Assembly: GCF_029626155.1 (NCBI RefSeq)
Contig: NZ_JARUBL010000001.1
Location: 6,662,501-6,726,500 of the forward strand
Direction: 5' to 3'
Length of the DNA: 64,000 bases
DNA from: Solwaraspora sp. WMMD1047
GTDB taxonomy: Bacteria; Actinomycetota; Actinomycetes; Mycobacteriales; Micromonosporaceae
Part shown: in pieces, positions 17,292 to 26,920 of the stretch
Layout of the letters: every line of letters begins with the position of its first letter
How positions within the stretch are numbered: position 1 is the first letter of the stretch
Program-made: the position numbers and the translations under genes
Notes under the pieces: generated by a model
What the model saw: only the letters and a program-made list of their open reading frames with translations
The model's database searches: none
What the model was told of the DNA's origin: nothing

Positions 17292-18584
17292 TCAGGCATC
17301 CTCGCGATCGGGTGACTCCAGCCGGAAGAAGTTGCTCTGCCGACCATCGGAACGCTGCTCCTGATGGATGAAATTCAGTCGTCGGGCATCGAAAGTCTGG
17401 AACCACTCATCCCAGGTGATATGCCGCAACCGGCCGCCCTCCTGCCAGCCGGGAAAATCGAACGTCAGCACGCCGGCCCGGCCGTCCCGCTCGGTCCCCT
17501 CGATGGTGGCCGGCGACGCCTGGCGCTCCGCCGCCCACTGCCGGATCACCTCGTGGTTGGTGGTGACCAGACTCCGCCCGGGCCGCTGCGGGTGCTCGTC
17601 TGGTGACGAGATCACCTGGGCGTACTGCAGCGACCGGGACATCCCCTGACCCTCCCGGATACCACCCGGCACCGCCCCGCCCGCCTCGGACCCGCCCATG
17701 CCACCAGCCGACCCAGACCCGCCCATGCCACCAGCCGACTCGAAACGGTCAACACCACCTGCTGGCTCGAAGCGGGCCGTAACATCGCCCGCCGGCATCG
17801 TGCTCGTCGCTGGCGGGTTCGCCGCCGGCGCGGACCTACCGGCCGCCGAGCCATTCCTGGCCGCCGTCGACTTCTTCGCCGCCGTCGACTTCTTGGCCGT
17901 CGTGGACTTCTTGGCCGTCGTGGACTTCTTGGCCGTCGTGGACTTCTTGGCCGCCGTGGACTTCTTGGCCGCCGCAGCCTTCCTGCCCGCGGTGGGCCTA
18001 GCCGCCGCAGTGGTCCGCTTCGCCGCCACCGACTTCTTCGCTGCCACCGACTTCTTGGTCGCGGTGGACTTCTTCGCCGCCGTCGACTTCCTCGCCGCGG
18101 CCGACTTTGCCGCTGCCGCGGTGCGCTTCGCCGCCGGGGTGCGCGTCGTCGCCGTGGTGCGCTTCGCGGCCGTGGATTTCTTCGCCGCCGTCGACTTCTT
18201 GGCTGCCGTCGGCTTGTTGGCTGCCGTCGACTTCTTGGCCGGGGTCGACTTCTTTGCGGTGCTGGTGCGGCTGGTCGCGGCGGCGGTCTTCTTCGTGGCG
18301 CCGGAGCGGCGGGCCGTGGTGCTCTTCTTGGGTGGCGCCGTGCCGGAGCGCCGCGAGGGCGGGGAACCCACGCCCTCACCGCGCATCGTCTTCACCAGGC
18401 TCTTGACCAGTTCCGGCTTCCGGAGACCGGACACGCCGGAGACGCCGCGCCTCCTGAGCTGGGCCCGGATGTCGTCCGCTTTCAGCCGAGAAATATCGCT
18501 CTCGCTCATTTTCGACCGGGTGGACTGCCTGTTCCTCGTCGCCGTCGCGGTCCCGCCGCGGCCGGAACTGTTCCGCTGAGCCAT
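17292..18584 (-). CDS. Histone-H1-like Lys/Ala-rich protein with Rho_N/SAP-type head and conserved tail domain
   Basis: 430 aa from ATG 18584 (MAQRNSS). Residues about 25-70 (SESDISRLKADDIRAQLRRR) are a SAP/Rho_N-like helix-hairpin. Residues about 75-260 are a low-complexity basic tail of AAKKST-type repeats, more than 20 copies, like the C-terminal tails of linker histones and of mycobacterial HU. A Gly-rich spacer follows. The last 100 residues form a globular domain (TNHEVIRQWAAER, DFPGWQEGG, ITWDEWFQTFDA, FHRLESP-like end FFRLESPDR) that resembles, from memory, a small stand-alone bacterial protein ending in FNKLVSR. DNA compaction or nucleoid binding is inferred. Confidence 0.75.
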   Translation of the reverse strand: MAQRNSSGRGGTATATRNRQSTRSKMSESDISRLKADDIRAQLRRRGVSGVSGLRKPELVKSLVKTMRGEGVGSPPSRRSGTAPPKKSTTARRSGATKKTAAATSRTSTAKKSTPAKKSTAANKPTAAKKSTAAKKSTAAKRTTATTRTPAAKRTAAAAKSAAARKSTAAKKSTATKKSVAAKKSVAAKRTTAAARPTAGRKAAAAKKSTAAKKSTTAKKSTTAKKSTTAKKSTAAKKSTAARNGSAAGRSAPAANPPATSTMPAGDVTARFEPAGGVDRFESAGGMGGSGSAGGMGGSEAGGAVPGGIREGQGMSRSLQYAQVISSPDEHPQRPGRSLVTTNHEVIRQWAAERQASPATIEGTERDGRAGVLTFDFPGWQEGGRLRHITWDEWFQTFDARRLNFIHQEQRSDGRQSNFFRLESPDREDA

Positions 18585-18667
18585 GACCCCCACGCTCCCT
18601 TGACGGTGTGGCATCGACAGGCAGCGCGTCACTGTCCGCACTCACGCCACCACTGATGCGATACCCG

Positions 18668-19198
18668 TCAGGGCCGGTCCAAACCCGCCTGACCGGAGGT
18701 TGACGGCTCGAAAAGGTGGGCGAACGCCTGCAGGTTCGCCAGCGACTCGCCGCGTTTGACCCGCCACTCCCACTCCCGCCGGATGGCGGTGCCGAACCCG
18801 ATCTCCAGCATCGTGTCGAACGACTCGTCGGAGTACGTCAGTACCGAACCGAGCAACCGGTCCAGCTCCTCCTCGGTGACCCCGGCCAGCCCGACCCGGC
18901 CGGTGAGGTACACGTCGCCGACCGCGTCGATCGAGAACGCCACCCCGTACATCCGGGAGTTGCGCTGCAACAGCCAGGACCAGAGCTCCTCACGCCGCTC
19001 GTCCGGCTGGCGCATCACGAACGCCTCGACCCGCAGCGCGTGCTCGCCGAGGATCAGGTTGCAGATCGTCTTGAGCTTGTGGGTGCCGGGCAGCGTCACC
19101 GCGTACGAGAACTCGCCGGTCGGCTCGCAGGCCAGCTCCCGCTCGGCGCAGACCCGCTCGATCAGGGCGGCCAGGCCGGCCCGGTCCGGGGCGTTCAC
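18668..19198 (-). CDS. YbjN domain-containing protein
   Basis: 176 aa. The GTG start at 19198 overlaps the mshA stop by 4 nt (GTGA), so translation is coupled. The sequence has the YbjN alpha/beta pattern ([51 protein letters not shown]). YbjN proteins resemble type III secretion chaperones in fold and have no assigned enzyme function. Neighbourhood to mshA matches Rv0487-Rv0486 of M. tuberculosis from memory, so a link with mycothiol synthesis is possible but unproven. Confidence 0.85.
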   Translation of the reverse strand: MNAPDRAGLAALIERVCAERELACEPTGEFSYAVTLPGTHKLKTICNLILGEHALRVEAFVMRQPDERREELWSWLLQRNSRMYGVAFSIDAVGDVYLTGRVGLAGVTEEELDRLLGSVLTYSDESFDTMLEIGFGTAIRREWEWRVKRGESLANLQAFAHLFEPSTSGQAGLDRP

Positions 19199-20568
19199 CG
19201 GCAGCCCGCCGTCAGCGCCGCCGCCTCGCCGGCCAGTTCGGCCACCAGCCTGCTGCGATGTTCCGCCACCGCCTCACGGTAGACGGCGAGCAGTCCGGCG
19301 GCGGTCCGGTCCCAGGAGAAGTCCTCGGCGTGCCGGACCGCGCCCCGGGACAGCTCCGCCCGGCGGCCGGGGGCCAGCAGCAGCCCGGTCAGCACCCGCG
19401 CCCAGTCGACCGGATCGTGGCCGTCCACCAGCACCCCGCTGACTCCGTCGCGTACCGCGGTCACCAGGCCGCCGACCGCGGCCGCGACGACCGGGGTGCC
19501 GCACGCCTGGGACTCCAGGGCGACCAGCCCGAACGACTCGTTGTGCGAGGGCACCGCCACCAGGTCCGCGGCCCGGTACAGCTCGGGCAGATCGTCGCCG
19601 GTCTGCGGCGGCAGGAACCGGACCGCGTCGGAGATACCCAGCGACGCGGCCAGCTCGATCAGCGCGGTCGGCCGGTCCAGGCCGGTGCCGCTCGGACCGC
19701 CCACCACGGCCACGGTCAGCTCGTCGGCGAGCCGGGGTTCCCGGGCGCGCAGCGCGGCGACGGCGTAGAGCAGCACGTCGGGCGCCTTCAGGGGCTGGAT
19801 CCGGCCGACGAACGCCACCACGTACCCGCGCTCGGGCAGGCCCAGCCGGCGGCGGGCCGCGCGCCGCGCCGCGGCCTCGCCACCGGCGGCGGCCGGGCGG
19901 AACCGGTCCAGGTCGACGCCGGGCTCGACCACCGCGACCCGGGCCCGGTCGGCGGCGTACCGGGCGATCAGGTCGCGGGCCTCCACCGAGGTGTTCGCCA
20001 CCAGCCGGTCGGCCTCGGCAACGACCTGCTCCTCGCCGATCACCCGGGCCTTCGGCTCGGGCCGGTCGCCCTCGGCGAGCCGGGAGTTCTTGACCTTGGC
20101 GAGGGTGTGCGCGGTGTGCACCAGCGGCACCCCCCACCGCTCCTTGGCCAGCCAGCCGACCTGGCCGGAGAGCCAGTAGTGCGAGTGGATCAGGTCGTAG
20201 AAGCCGGGCGGCTGGGCGGCCTCGGCCCGCAGCACTCCGGTGGTGAACGCGCAGAGCTGGCTCGGCAGCTCCTCCTTGGCCAACCCCTCGTAGGGGCCGG
20301 CGGTGACGTGCCGGACCGACACGCCGGGCGCCATCTCCACCGTTGGCGGCAGGCCGCTGGCGGTGGCCCGGGTGAAAATCTCCACCTCCACGCCGAACTC
20401 GGCCAGCCGCCGGGCCACCTCCACGACGTACACGTTCATGCCGCCGGCGTCGCCGGTGCCCGGCTGGTGCAGCGGCGAGGTGTGGACCGACAGGGTCGCG
20501 ATCCGTCGAGGGGTCGGCCATGCCTGGGCGCACCGCTGCCGCGCCACGCCGGTGTGCTGCTCCGCCAC
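19195..20568 (-). CDS. mshA: D-inositol-3-phosphate glycosyltransferase (first step of mycothiol synthesis)
   Basis: 457 aa from GTG 20568, 8 nt after AAAGGAG; the open frame continues to 20709 without a site. This GT4 enzyme joins UDP-GlcNAc and inositol-3-phosphate. The N-terminal domain has [20 protein letters not shown] and [12 protein letters not shown]; the C-terminal domain has [16 protein letters not shown] and the E-x7-E motif [20 protein letters not shown]. Mycothiol is the main thiol of actinobacteria; the mycothiol-dependent enzyme at 23560 fits. It heads an operon with ybjN. Confidence 0.95.
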   Translation of the reverse strand: MAEQHTGVARQRCAQAWPTPRRIATLSVHTSPLHQPGTGDAGGMNVYVVEVARRLAEFGVEVEIFTRATASGLPPTVEMAPGVSVRHVTAGPYEGLAKEELPSQLCAFTTGVLRAEAAQPPGFYDLIHSHYWLSGQVGWLAKERWGVPLVHTAHTLAKVKNSRLAEGDRPEPKARVIGEEQVVAEADRLVANTSVEARDLIARYAADRARVAVVEPGVDLDRFRPAAAGGEAAARRAARRRLGLPERGYVVAFVGRIQPLKAPDVLLYAVAALRAREPRLADELTVAVVGGPSGTGLDRPTALIELAASLGISDAVRFLPPQTGDDLPELYRAADLVAVPSHNESFGLVALESQACGTPVVAAAVGGLVTAVRDGVSGVLVDGHDPVDWARVLTGLLLAPGRRAELSRGAVRHAEDFSWDRTAAGLLAVYREAVAEHRSRLVAELAGEAAALTAGCR

Positions 20569-20747
20569 ATCCGCTCCTTTGGTCACGTCGGTTCTGTGCC
20601 GTGCCCCACACACCGGGCGTCCCAGGGAACAACCTCTGCCGCGGCTGTCATCTTCCCGATCGGCGATCTCCCATGCCTGCCAGGTGTCCCCGGAGGTGAC
20701 CGACCTCATCCGGCGGCCCCCCCGCCGGGCTGGGGGACAATGTCGCG

Positions 20748-21530
20748 ATGACCTCCGTCGCGATCGTCACCGGCGCCTCCAGCGGAATCGGCGCGGCCAC
20801 CGCCCGGCGGTTGGCCGCCGACGGCTTCCATGTCCTCGCCGCCGCCCGGCGGGCCGACCGGCTGGCCGAGCTGGTCGAGTCGATAACCGCGGCCGGCGGG
20901 CAGGCCACCGCGGCCGTCTGCGACGTCACCTCGGACGACTCGGTGGCGGAGCTGGCCGAGCGGGCCGGGACGCTGGCCGGGCCGGTGGCGCTGCTGGTCA
21001 ACAACGCGGGCGGGGCACGCGGCCTGGACCCGATCGAGTCCGGCGACGTCGCCGACTGGCAGTGGATGTACGACGTGAACGTGCTCGGCACGCTGCGGGT
21101 GACCCGGGCGCTGCTGCCGGCGCTGGAGTCCTCCGGCGCCGGCACCGTGGTGATGGTCAGCTCGACCGCCGGCCTGATCGTCTACGAGGGAGGCGGCGGT
21201 TACGCGGCGGCCAAGCACGCGCAGACCGCGCTCACCGAGACGCTCCGGCTGGAGCTCTGCGGCCGCCCGGTGCGGGTCATCGAGATCGATCCGGGGATGG
21301 TGAAGACCGACGAGTTCGGGCTGGTCCGCTTCGACGGCGACGCCGAGCGGGCGGCGGCGGTCTACGCCGGGGTGGCCGAGCCGCTGGTCGCCGAGGACGT
21401 GGCCGACTGCATCGCCTGGTGCGCGACCCGGCCGCAGCACGTGAACGTGGATCGGCTGGTGGTCCGGCCGCTGGCCCAGGCCGCCCAGCACAAGGTGCAC
21501 CGGGTCAGCGACCCGGCGGCCACCGGGTGA
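20748..21530 (+). CDS. Short-chain dehydrogenase/reductase
   Basis: 260 aa from ATG 20748. The Rossmann motif is VTGASSGIG (about residues 7-15), the structural motif is LLVNNAGG, and the catalytic Ser and Tyr/Lys are in MVSSTAGL and GGYAAAKHA (Y-x3-K). Length and order are classical SDR, likely NADP(H)-linked because of AARRADRL after strand 2. The substrate is unknown. Divergent from mshA, it corresponds to Rv0484c by position (from memory). Confidence 0.9.
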   Translation: MTSVAIVTGASSGIGAATARRLAADGFHVLAAARRADRLAELVESITAAGGQATAAVCDVTSDDSVAELAERAGTLAGPVALLVNNAGGARGLDPIESGDVADWQWMYDVNVLGTLRVTRALLPALESSGAGTVVMVSSTAGLIVYEGGGGYAAAKHAQTALTETLRLELCGRPVRVIEIDPGMVKTDEFGLVRFDGDAERAAAVYAGVAEPLVAEDVADCIAWCATRPQHVNVDRLVVRPLAQAAQHKVHRVSDPAATG

Positions 21531-21534
21531 CCGG

Positions 21535-22326
21535 GTGCCCGCCGGCCGGCCCGTCGGGGCGGTGACCCGGGGCACCACGAATCCGAACCGGCTGCGCCGG
21601 GTGGACAACTGGATCGCGGCGACGTGTGGCCCCGCGCTGCGCGACGCGGCCGACCCGCTGGTGATCGACCTCGGCTACGGCGCCACCCCGATCACCGCCG
21701 TCGAGCTGCGCGCCCGGCTGGCCGCCGCGGTCCGGCCGGACCTGCGGGTGGTCGGCCTGGAGATCGATCCGGTACGGGTGGCCGCCGCCGCGCCGGCCGC
21801 CGACCCGCCCTGGTTGACCTTCGGCCGGGGCGGCTTCGAGCTGGCCGGCCTGCGCCCCGCCCTGGTGCGGGCCTGCAACGTGCTGCGCCAGTACGACGAG
21901 TGGGCGGTGCCGGACGCCTGGCGGACGATGGCCGCCGCGCTGGCCCCCGGCGGGCTGATCGTGGAGGGCACCTGCGACGAGTTGGGCCGGCTGGCGAGCT
22001 GGCTGCTGCTGGACCGGGACGGTCCCCGGTCGCTGACGCTGGCCGCGAAGCTGTCCACCCTCGACCGGCCGGCGACGCTTGCTGAGCGGCTGCCGAAGGC
22101 GCTGATCCACCACAACGTGCCCGGCACCGGCGTACACGCCCTGCTGCGGGCGTTGGACGACGGGTGGGCGGCGGCCGCCCCGTACGCGCCGTTCGGCCCC
22201 CGGCAGCGGTGGCGACACGCGGTGGCGGCGGTCCGCGCGGCCGGCTGGCCGGTACTGGACCGGCCGGCCCGCTGGCGGCTCGGCGAGCTGACCGTGGCCT
22301 GGTCAGCGGTGGCCCCACCGACCTGA
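21535..22326 (+). CDS. SAM-dependent methyltransferase-like protein
   Basis: 263 aa from GTG 21535, 4 nt after the SDR stop, so the two are co-transcribed. Motif I is VIDLGYGATP (about residues 43-52), with the acidic residue ending strand 2 in VVGLEIDP. The aspartate-rich motif IV region (LVRACNVLRQYDEW) differs from typical methyltransferases, so the catalytic role is uncertain. Substrate unknown. Confidence 0.78.
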   Translation: MPAGRPVGAVTRGTTNPNRLRRVDNWIAATCGPALRDAADPLVIDLGYGATPITAVELRARLAAAVRPDLRVVGLEIDPVRVAAAAPAADPPWLTFGRGGFELAGLRPALVRACNVLRQYDEWAVPDAWRTMAAALAPGGLIVEGTCDELGRLASWLLLDRDGPRSLTLAAKLSTLDRPATLAERLPKALIHHNVPGTGVHALLRALDDGWAAAAPYAPFGPRQRWRHAVAAVRAAGWPVLDRPARWRLGELTVAWSAVAPPT

Positions 22327-22402
22327 CCCGCCCAGCCGGCGACGGCCGGGGGCAGGGCGACGCGGCGCGGCGGCACGGCCCGGGGGCGGGCGGGGCGGCC
22401 GG

Positions 22403-23491
22403 TCAGATCGTGCAGTTCACCAGGACCGGCTCCGGATGCAGCGGGACGCCGAACCGGTCGTGTACGCCGTCGCGGATCTGCCGGGCCAGCCCGAGCAGGG
22501 CGGCGGTCGAGCCGGTGCCGGGGTTGGTCAGGGCCAGTGTGTGCTTGCTGGAGATGGCGACCCCCTCGGCGCCCCGGTGACCCTTGCGGAAACCCGCCTT
22601 CTCGATCAGCCAGGCAGCGCTGATCTTGACGGTGCCGCCGGGTCCGGGCCAGTGCGGCGGGTCGCCGAGGTCGGCCGCCCGGTCGCGCAGCAACCGGTAG
22701 CCCGTCTCGTCCAGGACGGGGTTGGTGAAGAACGAGCCGACCGAGCGGGTGTCCGGGTCGGCCGGGTCGAGCACCATGCCCTTGCCGGCCCGCAGGGCGC
22801 GGACGGCGGCCCGGGCGTCGGCCAGCGGCACCCGGTCGCCTACCTCGACGCCGAGGGCCCGGGCCAGCTCGGCGTAGCGGACCGGGGCGGAGAGCGGGGA
22901 GCGGGCCAGCCGGAAGTCGACCGCGAGCACGGCCCACCGGTCGCTGTGCCGGAAGACGCTGGACCGGTACGCGAAGCCGCAGTCGCCGGCCGGGAGCTGC
23001 CCGATCTCGCCGTGCACCCGGTCGTAGACCTGCACCGAGACGACCGTCTCGGCAACCTCCTGGCCGTACGCGCCGACGTTCTGGATCGGGGTGGCGCCGG
23101 CCGAGCCCGGGATGCCGGAGAGGCATTCGACGCCGGACCAGCCCGCCTCGACGGTGGTCGCCACCAGGTCGTCCCACGGCTCGCCCGCCTCGACCCGCAG
23201 GGTGACCGTGGTGTCGTCCTCGGCCACCACCTGGGAGCCCCGGGAGCGGATCAGCAGGGCGGTGCCGGGGAAGCCGGCGTCGCCGATCACCACGTTGCTG
23301 CCACCCGCGAGAATGAGCATTGGGTCACCCCGACGCTCCGCTTCCCGTATGTTTTGTACTATTTCGTCCCGGTAGTTCGCCACCGCCAGTCGGTAGGGTG
23401 CCCCACCGAGACGCAGGGTGGTGTACCTCGCCAACAGGTCCGGGCGGGCCGGGTCTGTCGCGGTTGTCGGCTGGGCACTAACGTCTCGCAC
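22403..23491 (-). CDS. murB: UDP-N-acetylenolpyruvoylglucosamine reductase
   Basis: 362 aa from GTG 23491 (VRDVSAQP), with AGGG 9 nt upstream. It reduces UDP-GlcNAc-enolpyruvate to UDP-MurNAc with NADPH and FAD in peptidoglycan synthesis. FAD-binding parts: LRLGGAPYRLAVA, LAGGSNVVIGDAGF, GIPGSAGATPIQNVGAYGQEV. The conserved region VGSFFTNPVLDE carries the catalytic Ser, and the C-terminus has KHTLALTNPGTGS. It matches type I MurB in length. Positionally it equals Rv0482 (memory). Confidence 0.95.
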   Translation of the reverse strand: MRDVSAQPTTATDPARPDLLARYTTLRLGGAPYRLAVANYRDEIVQNIREAERRGDPMLILAGGSNVVIGDAGFPGTALLIRSRGSQVVAEDDTTVTLRVEAGEPWDDLVATTVEAGWSGVECLSGIPGSAGATPIQNVGAYGQEVAETVVSVQVYDRVHGEIGQLPAGDCGFAYRSSVFRHSDRWAVLAVDFRLARSPLSAPVRYAELARALGVEVGDRVPLADARAAVRALRAGKGMVLDPADPDTRSVGSFFTNPVLDETGYRLLRDRAADLGDPPHWPGPGGTVKISAAWLIEKAGFRKGHRGAEGVAISSKHTLALTNPGTGSTAALLGLARQIRDGVHDRFGVPLHPEPVLVNCTI

Positions 23492-23559
23492 GCCATTCAC
23501 CCTAGGCTGAGAGGCAGCCGCGCGACCCACTGGTCGCCCGGTCGGACACGGAGGAACGC

Positions 23560-24321
23560 ATGAGCAGACCGCACGGGACGAAGGACTTCTGGATCAGCGC
23601 GCTCCGCGCCGAGGGTCCGGCCTTCGCGGACGCGGTTTCCCAGGCTCCCCCGGACACCCCGATCCTCTCCTGTCCCGAGTGGACCATGACCGACCTGGTC
23701 CATCACCTCGGCTCGGTGTACGGCTGGGTCCGCGGCGTGCTGGACCGAGACGACACCGAGCCACCCGCACCGCGCTCCCAGCCGACCGACCTGCCGACCG
23801 GGACGGCCGCCCTCGACTGGTGGCGCACCGAGTTCGACGCGTTGATGGCGGCGCTGGAGTCGGTGGACCCGGAAGCGACCCGGTGGAACTGGGCGCCGCA
23901 GCCGAACAAGGCAATCTTCTGGCACCGCCGGATGGCCCACGAGACGGCGATTCACCGGTGGGACGCGCAGATGGCCACCGCAGCGGGCGGTCCGGTCGAG
24001 ATGAAGCTGGCCATCGACGGGGTCAGCGAGGTGCTCGACACCTGGCTGCCGGGCGGCCGGCGACTCTCCCGGGAGCCGCTGCACGGAGTGGTCCAACTGG
24101 TCGCGGCCGACGCCGGCCAGGAGTGGTATCTGCGGCTGCGCGGCGAGGGCATCGCGCTGCTGGACACCGATACGATCCTGGACGACGACGACCACCACGC
24201 CCGGGTGCACGCCACCGGTACGGCAAGCGATCTGCTGCTGGCGCTCTGGGGCCGGATCGGCTTCGACGTGCTGGACGTGACCGGCGACGCCACCCTGCTG
24301 GCCGGCCTGCGCGCCCGCTGA
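23560..24321 (+). CDS. Maleylpyruvate isomerase family mycothiol-dependent enzyme
   Basis: 253 aa from ATG 23560, 6 nt after GGAGGA. It has the DinB-like four-helix N-terminal domain with the metal-ligand pattern CPEWTMTDLVHHLGSVYGW, then HRRMAHETAIHRWDAQ (two metal histidines), and an MDMPI C-terminal domain. Family members use mycothiol to transfer or isomerise substrates, consistent with mshA 3 kb away. The specific reaction is unknown. It is divergent from murB. Confidence 0.88.
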   Translation: MSRPHGTKDFWISALRAEGPAFADAVSQAPPDTPILSCPEWTMTDLVHHLGSVYGWVRGVLDRDDTEPPAPRSQPTDLPTGTAALDWWRTEFDALMAALESVDPEATRWNWAPQPNKAIFWHRRMAHETAIHRWDAQMATAAGGPVEMKLAIDGVSEVLDTWLPGGRRLSREPLHGVVQLVAADAGQEWYLRLRGEGIALLDTDTILDDDDHHARVHATGTASDLLLALWGRIGFDVLDVTGDATLLAGLRAR

Positions 24322-24372
24322 GCGGCCGCGTCAACGCTCTCCCCCGGCTCAGGTAACGCGCCGGCAACATTC

Positions 24373-24431
24373 TGAGAGCGCTCTCTTGACACCGCTCGAC
24401 ACAAGTCCCACGCTTCCTGAGAGCGCTCTCA
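24373..24431. promoter_or_regulatory. Two CebR-like operator palindromes and a TTGACA box upstream of the sugar operon
   Basis: The perfect palindrome GAGAGCGCTCTC occurs at 24374-24385 and 24419-24430, 45 bp centre to centre. Each differs from the Streptomyces CebR box TGGGAGCGCTCCCA at two symmetric positions. A TTGACA -35-like box (24386-24391) abuts the first. The local LacI protein (29249-30265) is the likely ligand, giving cellobiose-type induction. I cannot place a confident -10 box. Confidence 0.8.
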
Positions 24432-24509
24432 CAGCCGAATGCGGCGGGCGCTCCGGACCGTCAGAACCGGACAAACACCCCACCACATCACGACCTGAGA
24501 GGGGTCCAG

Positions 24510-25820
24510 ATGGGCGTCAACCCGCGCCGTCGCCGACTCGTCGCCACCGCCGTCGCAGCCGTCGGCGTGCTGCTCGCCGCCACCGCCTGCGGTGGCGGCG
24601 ACGATGCCGGCGAGGACGGCACGATCACCCTGACCGTCGACGTCTTCGGCCAGTTCGGCTACGAAGAGCTTTACAAGGAATACATGGCCGCCAACCCCGA
24701 CGTGAAGATCGTCGAGCGGGGCACCGGCAGCAACCTGGACGAGTACTCCCCCAAGCTGACCCAGTGGCTGGCCGCCGGCAAGGGCGCCGGCGACATCGTC
24801 GCCATCGAGGAAGGACTGCTCGTCGAGTACAAGGCCAACCCCGGCAACTTCGTCAACCTCCTCGACCACGGCGCCGCCGAACTCCAGGGCAACTTCATGG
24901 AGTGGAAGTGGAACCAGGGGCTGACCGCCGACGGCAGCCAGCTCATCGGGCTCGGCACCGACGTCGGCGGAATGGCGATGTGCTACCGCAGCGACCTGTT
25001 CGCCAAGGCCGGCCTGCCGACCGACCGGGAGGAGGTCAGCAAGCTCTGGCCGACCTGGGCCGACTACATCGCCACCGGTGAGCGGTTCAAGGCCGCCGAC
25101 ACCGGCGCGTCGTTCCTCGACGCGGCCACCAACACCTTCAACACCATCGTGCTGCAGACCGCCGGCAACGCGGGCGGCTACCACTACTACGACACCAGCG
25201 ACAACCTGGTCGTCGACAGCAACCCGGCCGTCCGGCAGGCCTGGGACATCACCATGGACATCATCGACTCCGGCCTGTCCGGCAAGTACGGCGCCTGGTC
25301 GGAGGAGTGGGTGGCCGCCTTCAAACAGGCCAAGTTCGCCACCATCGCCTGCCCGGCCTGGATGACCGGCGTGATCGAGGGCAACGCGGGCGCCGACGCG
25401 GCCGGCAAGTGGGACATCGCCACCGTGCCCGGCAACGGCGGCAACTGGGGCGGCTCGTTCCTGGCCGTGCCGAAACAGAGCGAGCACCAGGCCGAGGCGG
25501 CCGCGCTGGCGAAGTTCCTGACCAGCACCGAAGGGCAGATCGGCGCGTTCAAGGCCAAGGGACCGCTGCCGTCCTCGCCGCAAGCGCTCGACGACCCGGC
25601 GGTGGCCGACTCGACGAACGCGTACTTCAACAACGCGCCGGTGGGGCAGATCTTCGGCTCCGGCGCCAAGAACCTCAAGCCGGTCTACATGGGTCCGAAG
25701 AACCAGGCCGTCCGCACCGAGGTGGAGAACGCCGTCCGGACCGTCGAACTGGGACAGCGGAGCCCGGACGAGGGCTGGGCCGACGCGGTCGGCAACGCCA
25801 AGAAGGCCGCCGAGAAGTAG
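24510..25820 (+). CDS. cebE: Cellobiose/oligosaccharide ABC transporter substrate-binding lipoprotein (CebE-type)
   Basis: 436 aa from ATG 24510, preceded by GAGAGGGG. A lipoprotein signal with lipobox LLAATAC (Cys about residue 29) anchors it outside the membrane. The mature part is a class B sugar-binding protein (VDVFGQFGYEELYKEY, WLAAGKGAGDIVAIEEG, TDVGGMAMCYRSDLF). It delivers sugar to the two permeases encoded next. Specificity for cello-oligosaccharides is inferred from the CebE-like sequence, the CebR-like boxes and the GH1 gene. No ATPase gene is present: like other Ceb systems, it probably uses a shared MsiK-type ATPase. Confidence 0.85.
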   Translation: MGVNPRRRRLVATAVAAVGVLLAATACGGGDDAGEDGTITLTVDVFGQFGYEELYKEYMAANPDVKIVERGTGSNLDEYSPKLTQWLAAGKGAGDIVAIEEGLLVEYKANPGNFVNLLDHGAAELQGNFMEWKWNQGLTADGSQLIGLGTDVGGMAMCYRSDLFAKAGLPTDREEVSKLWPTWADYIATGERFKAADTGASFLDAATNTFNTIVLQTAGNAGGYHYYDTSDNLVVDSNPAVRQAWDITMDIIDSGLSGKYGAWSEEWVAAFKQAKFATIACPAWMTGVIEGNAGADAAGKWDIATVPGNGGNWGGSFLAVPKQSEHQAEAAALAKFLTSTEGQIGAFKAKGPLPSSPQALDDPAVADSTNAYFNNAPVGQIFGSGAKNLKPVYMGPKNQAVRTEVENAVRTVELGQRSPDEGWADAVGNAKKAAEK

Positions 25821-25924
25821 CCCGTCCCGCCTGCCGTCCCGGACCACCGACAGGGCCCGGGACGGCAGGCGCCGCCGCCGGCCGGCCGGATCGCCCCCCG
25901 GCCGGATCGAAAGGAAGACCGCGC

Positions 25925-26920
25925 ATGACCGTCCAGCAGGAGCTGCGCCCGCGGACCAGAGCGGCGGCGCCCCCGCAGAAGCCGCCCCGGGTCGGGTTCA
26001 GCCGCCTCGACGTGAAGCTCTCCCCGTACCTGTTCATCGCTCCGTTCTTCGTTCTTTTCGCGATCTTCGGGGCCTACCCGCTCGGCTACACGCTCTGGGT
26101 CTCACTGCACGACTGGGACCTGCTGGCGACCGAACACACCTTCGTCGGCCTCGACAACTACTCGACGCTGCTCGCCGACGGCGACTTCTGGAACGCGGTC
26201 GTCAACACCCTCGGCATCTTCGTCATCTCCACGGTGCCGCAACTGCTGCTCGCGCTCTGGCTGGCCAACCTGCTCAACCGGCGGCTACGCGGCCGGACGC
26301 TGTTCCGGATGGGGGTGCTGATCCCGAACATCACCTCCACCGCCGCCGTGGCGATCATCTTCGCCCAGCTCTTCAGCCGCGAGTTCGGCATGATCAACTG
26401 GCTGCTCGACCTGGTCGGCGTCGACGCCATCGACTGGAAGGCCAACCGGTTCGCCTCCTGGGTGGCCATCTCCACCATGGTCGACTGGCGCTGGACCGGC
26501 TACAACGCGCTGATCTTCCTCGCCGCGATGCAGGCCATCCCGCGCGACCTGTACGAGTCGGCGGCCATCGACGGCGCCGCCCGGGCCCGGCAGTTCTGGT
26601 CGATCACCGTGCCGCTGCTGCGGCCGACGATCATCTTCTGCGTCATCATCTCCACCATCGGCGGCCTGCAACTCTTCACCGAGCCGCTGCTGTTCAACTC
26701 CGGCACCAACCCGATCCGGGGCGGGCCGCTGCGCGAGTCGCAGACCATGACGATGTACATGTTCGAGAACGCGTTCGCCCCGAACTACAACTTCGGGTAC
26801 GGCTCCGCCGTGGCCTGGATGCTCTTCGCGCTGATCGTCGTCGTGGCCATCATCAACGTCCTGATCATCCGCCGGCTCGGCAACGGCTCACGCGCCGGCG
26901 ACCCCAGCGAAGGCCGGTGA
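25925..26920 (+). CDS. cebF: Sugar ABC transporter permease (CebF-type)
   Basis: 331 aa from ATG 25925, which follows AAAGGAAG; the frame open to 25307 lies inside the upstream gene. Six membrane helices are expected (YLFIAPFFVLFAIFGAYPL first). The EAA loop is ESAAIDGAARARQFWSITVP, the contact with the ATPase. It pairs with the next gene to form the channel and overlaps it by 4 nt. Confidence 0.9.
   Translation: MTVQQELRPRTRAAAPPQKPPRVGFSRLDVKLSPYLFIAPFFVLFAIFGAYPLGYTLWVSLHDWDLLATEHTFVGLDNYSTLLADGDFWNAVVNTLGIFVISTVPQLLLALWLANLLNRRLRGRTLFRMGVLIPNITSTAAVAIIFAQLFSREFGMINWLLDLVGVDAIDWKANRFASWVAISTMVDWRWTGYNALIFLAAMQAIPRDLYESAAIDGAARARQFWSITVPLLRPTIIFCVIISTIGGLQLFTEPLLFNSGTNPIRGGPLRESQTMTMYMFENAFAPNYNFGYGSAVAWMLFALIVVVAIINVLIIRRLGNGSRAGDPSEGR

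Noticed and set aside
17850-18260. Repeat-rich DNA that could be a minisatellite or CRISPR
   Set aside because: It codes for the AAKKST repeats of the histone-like protein on the reverse strand and keeps the reading frame.
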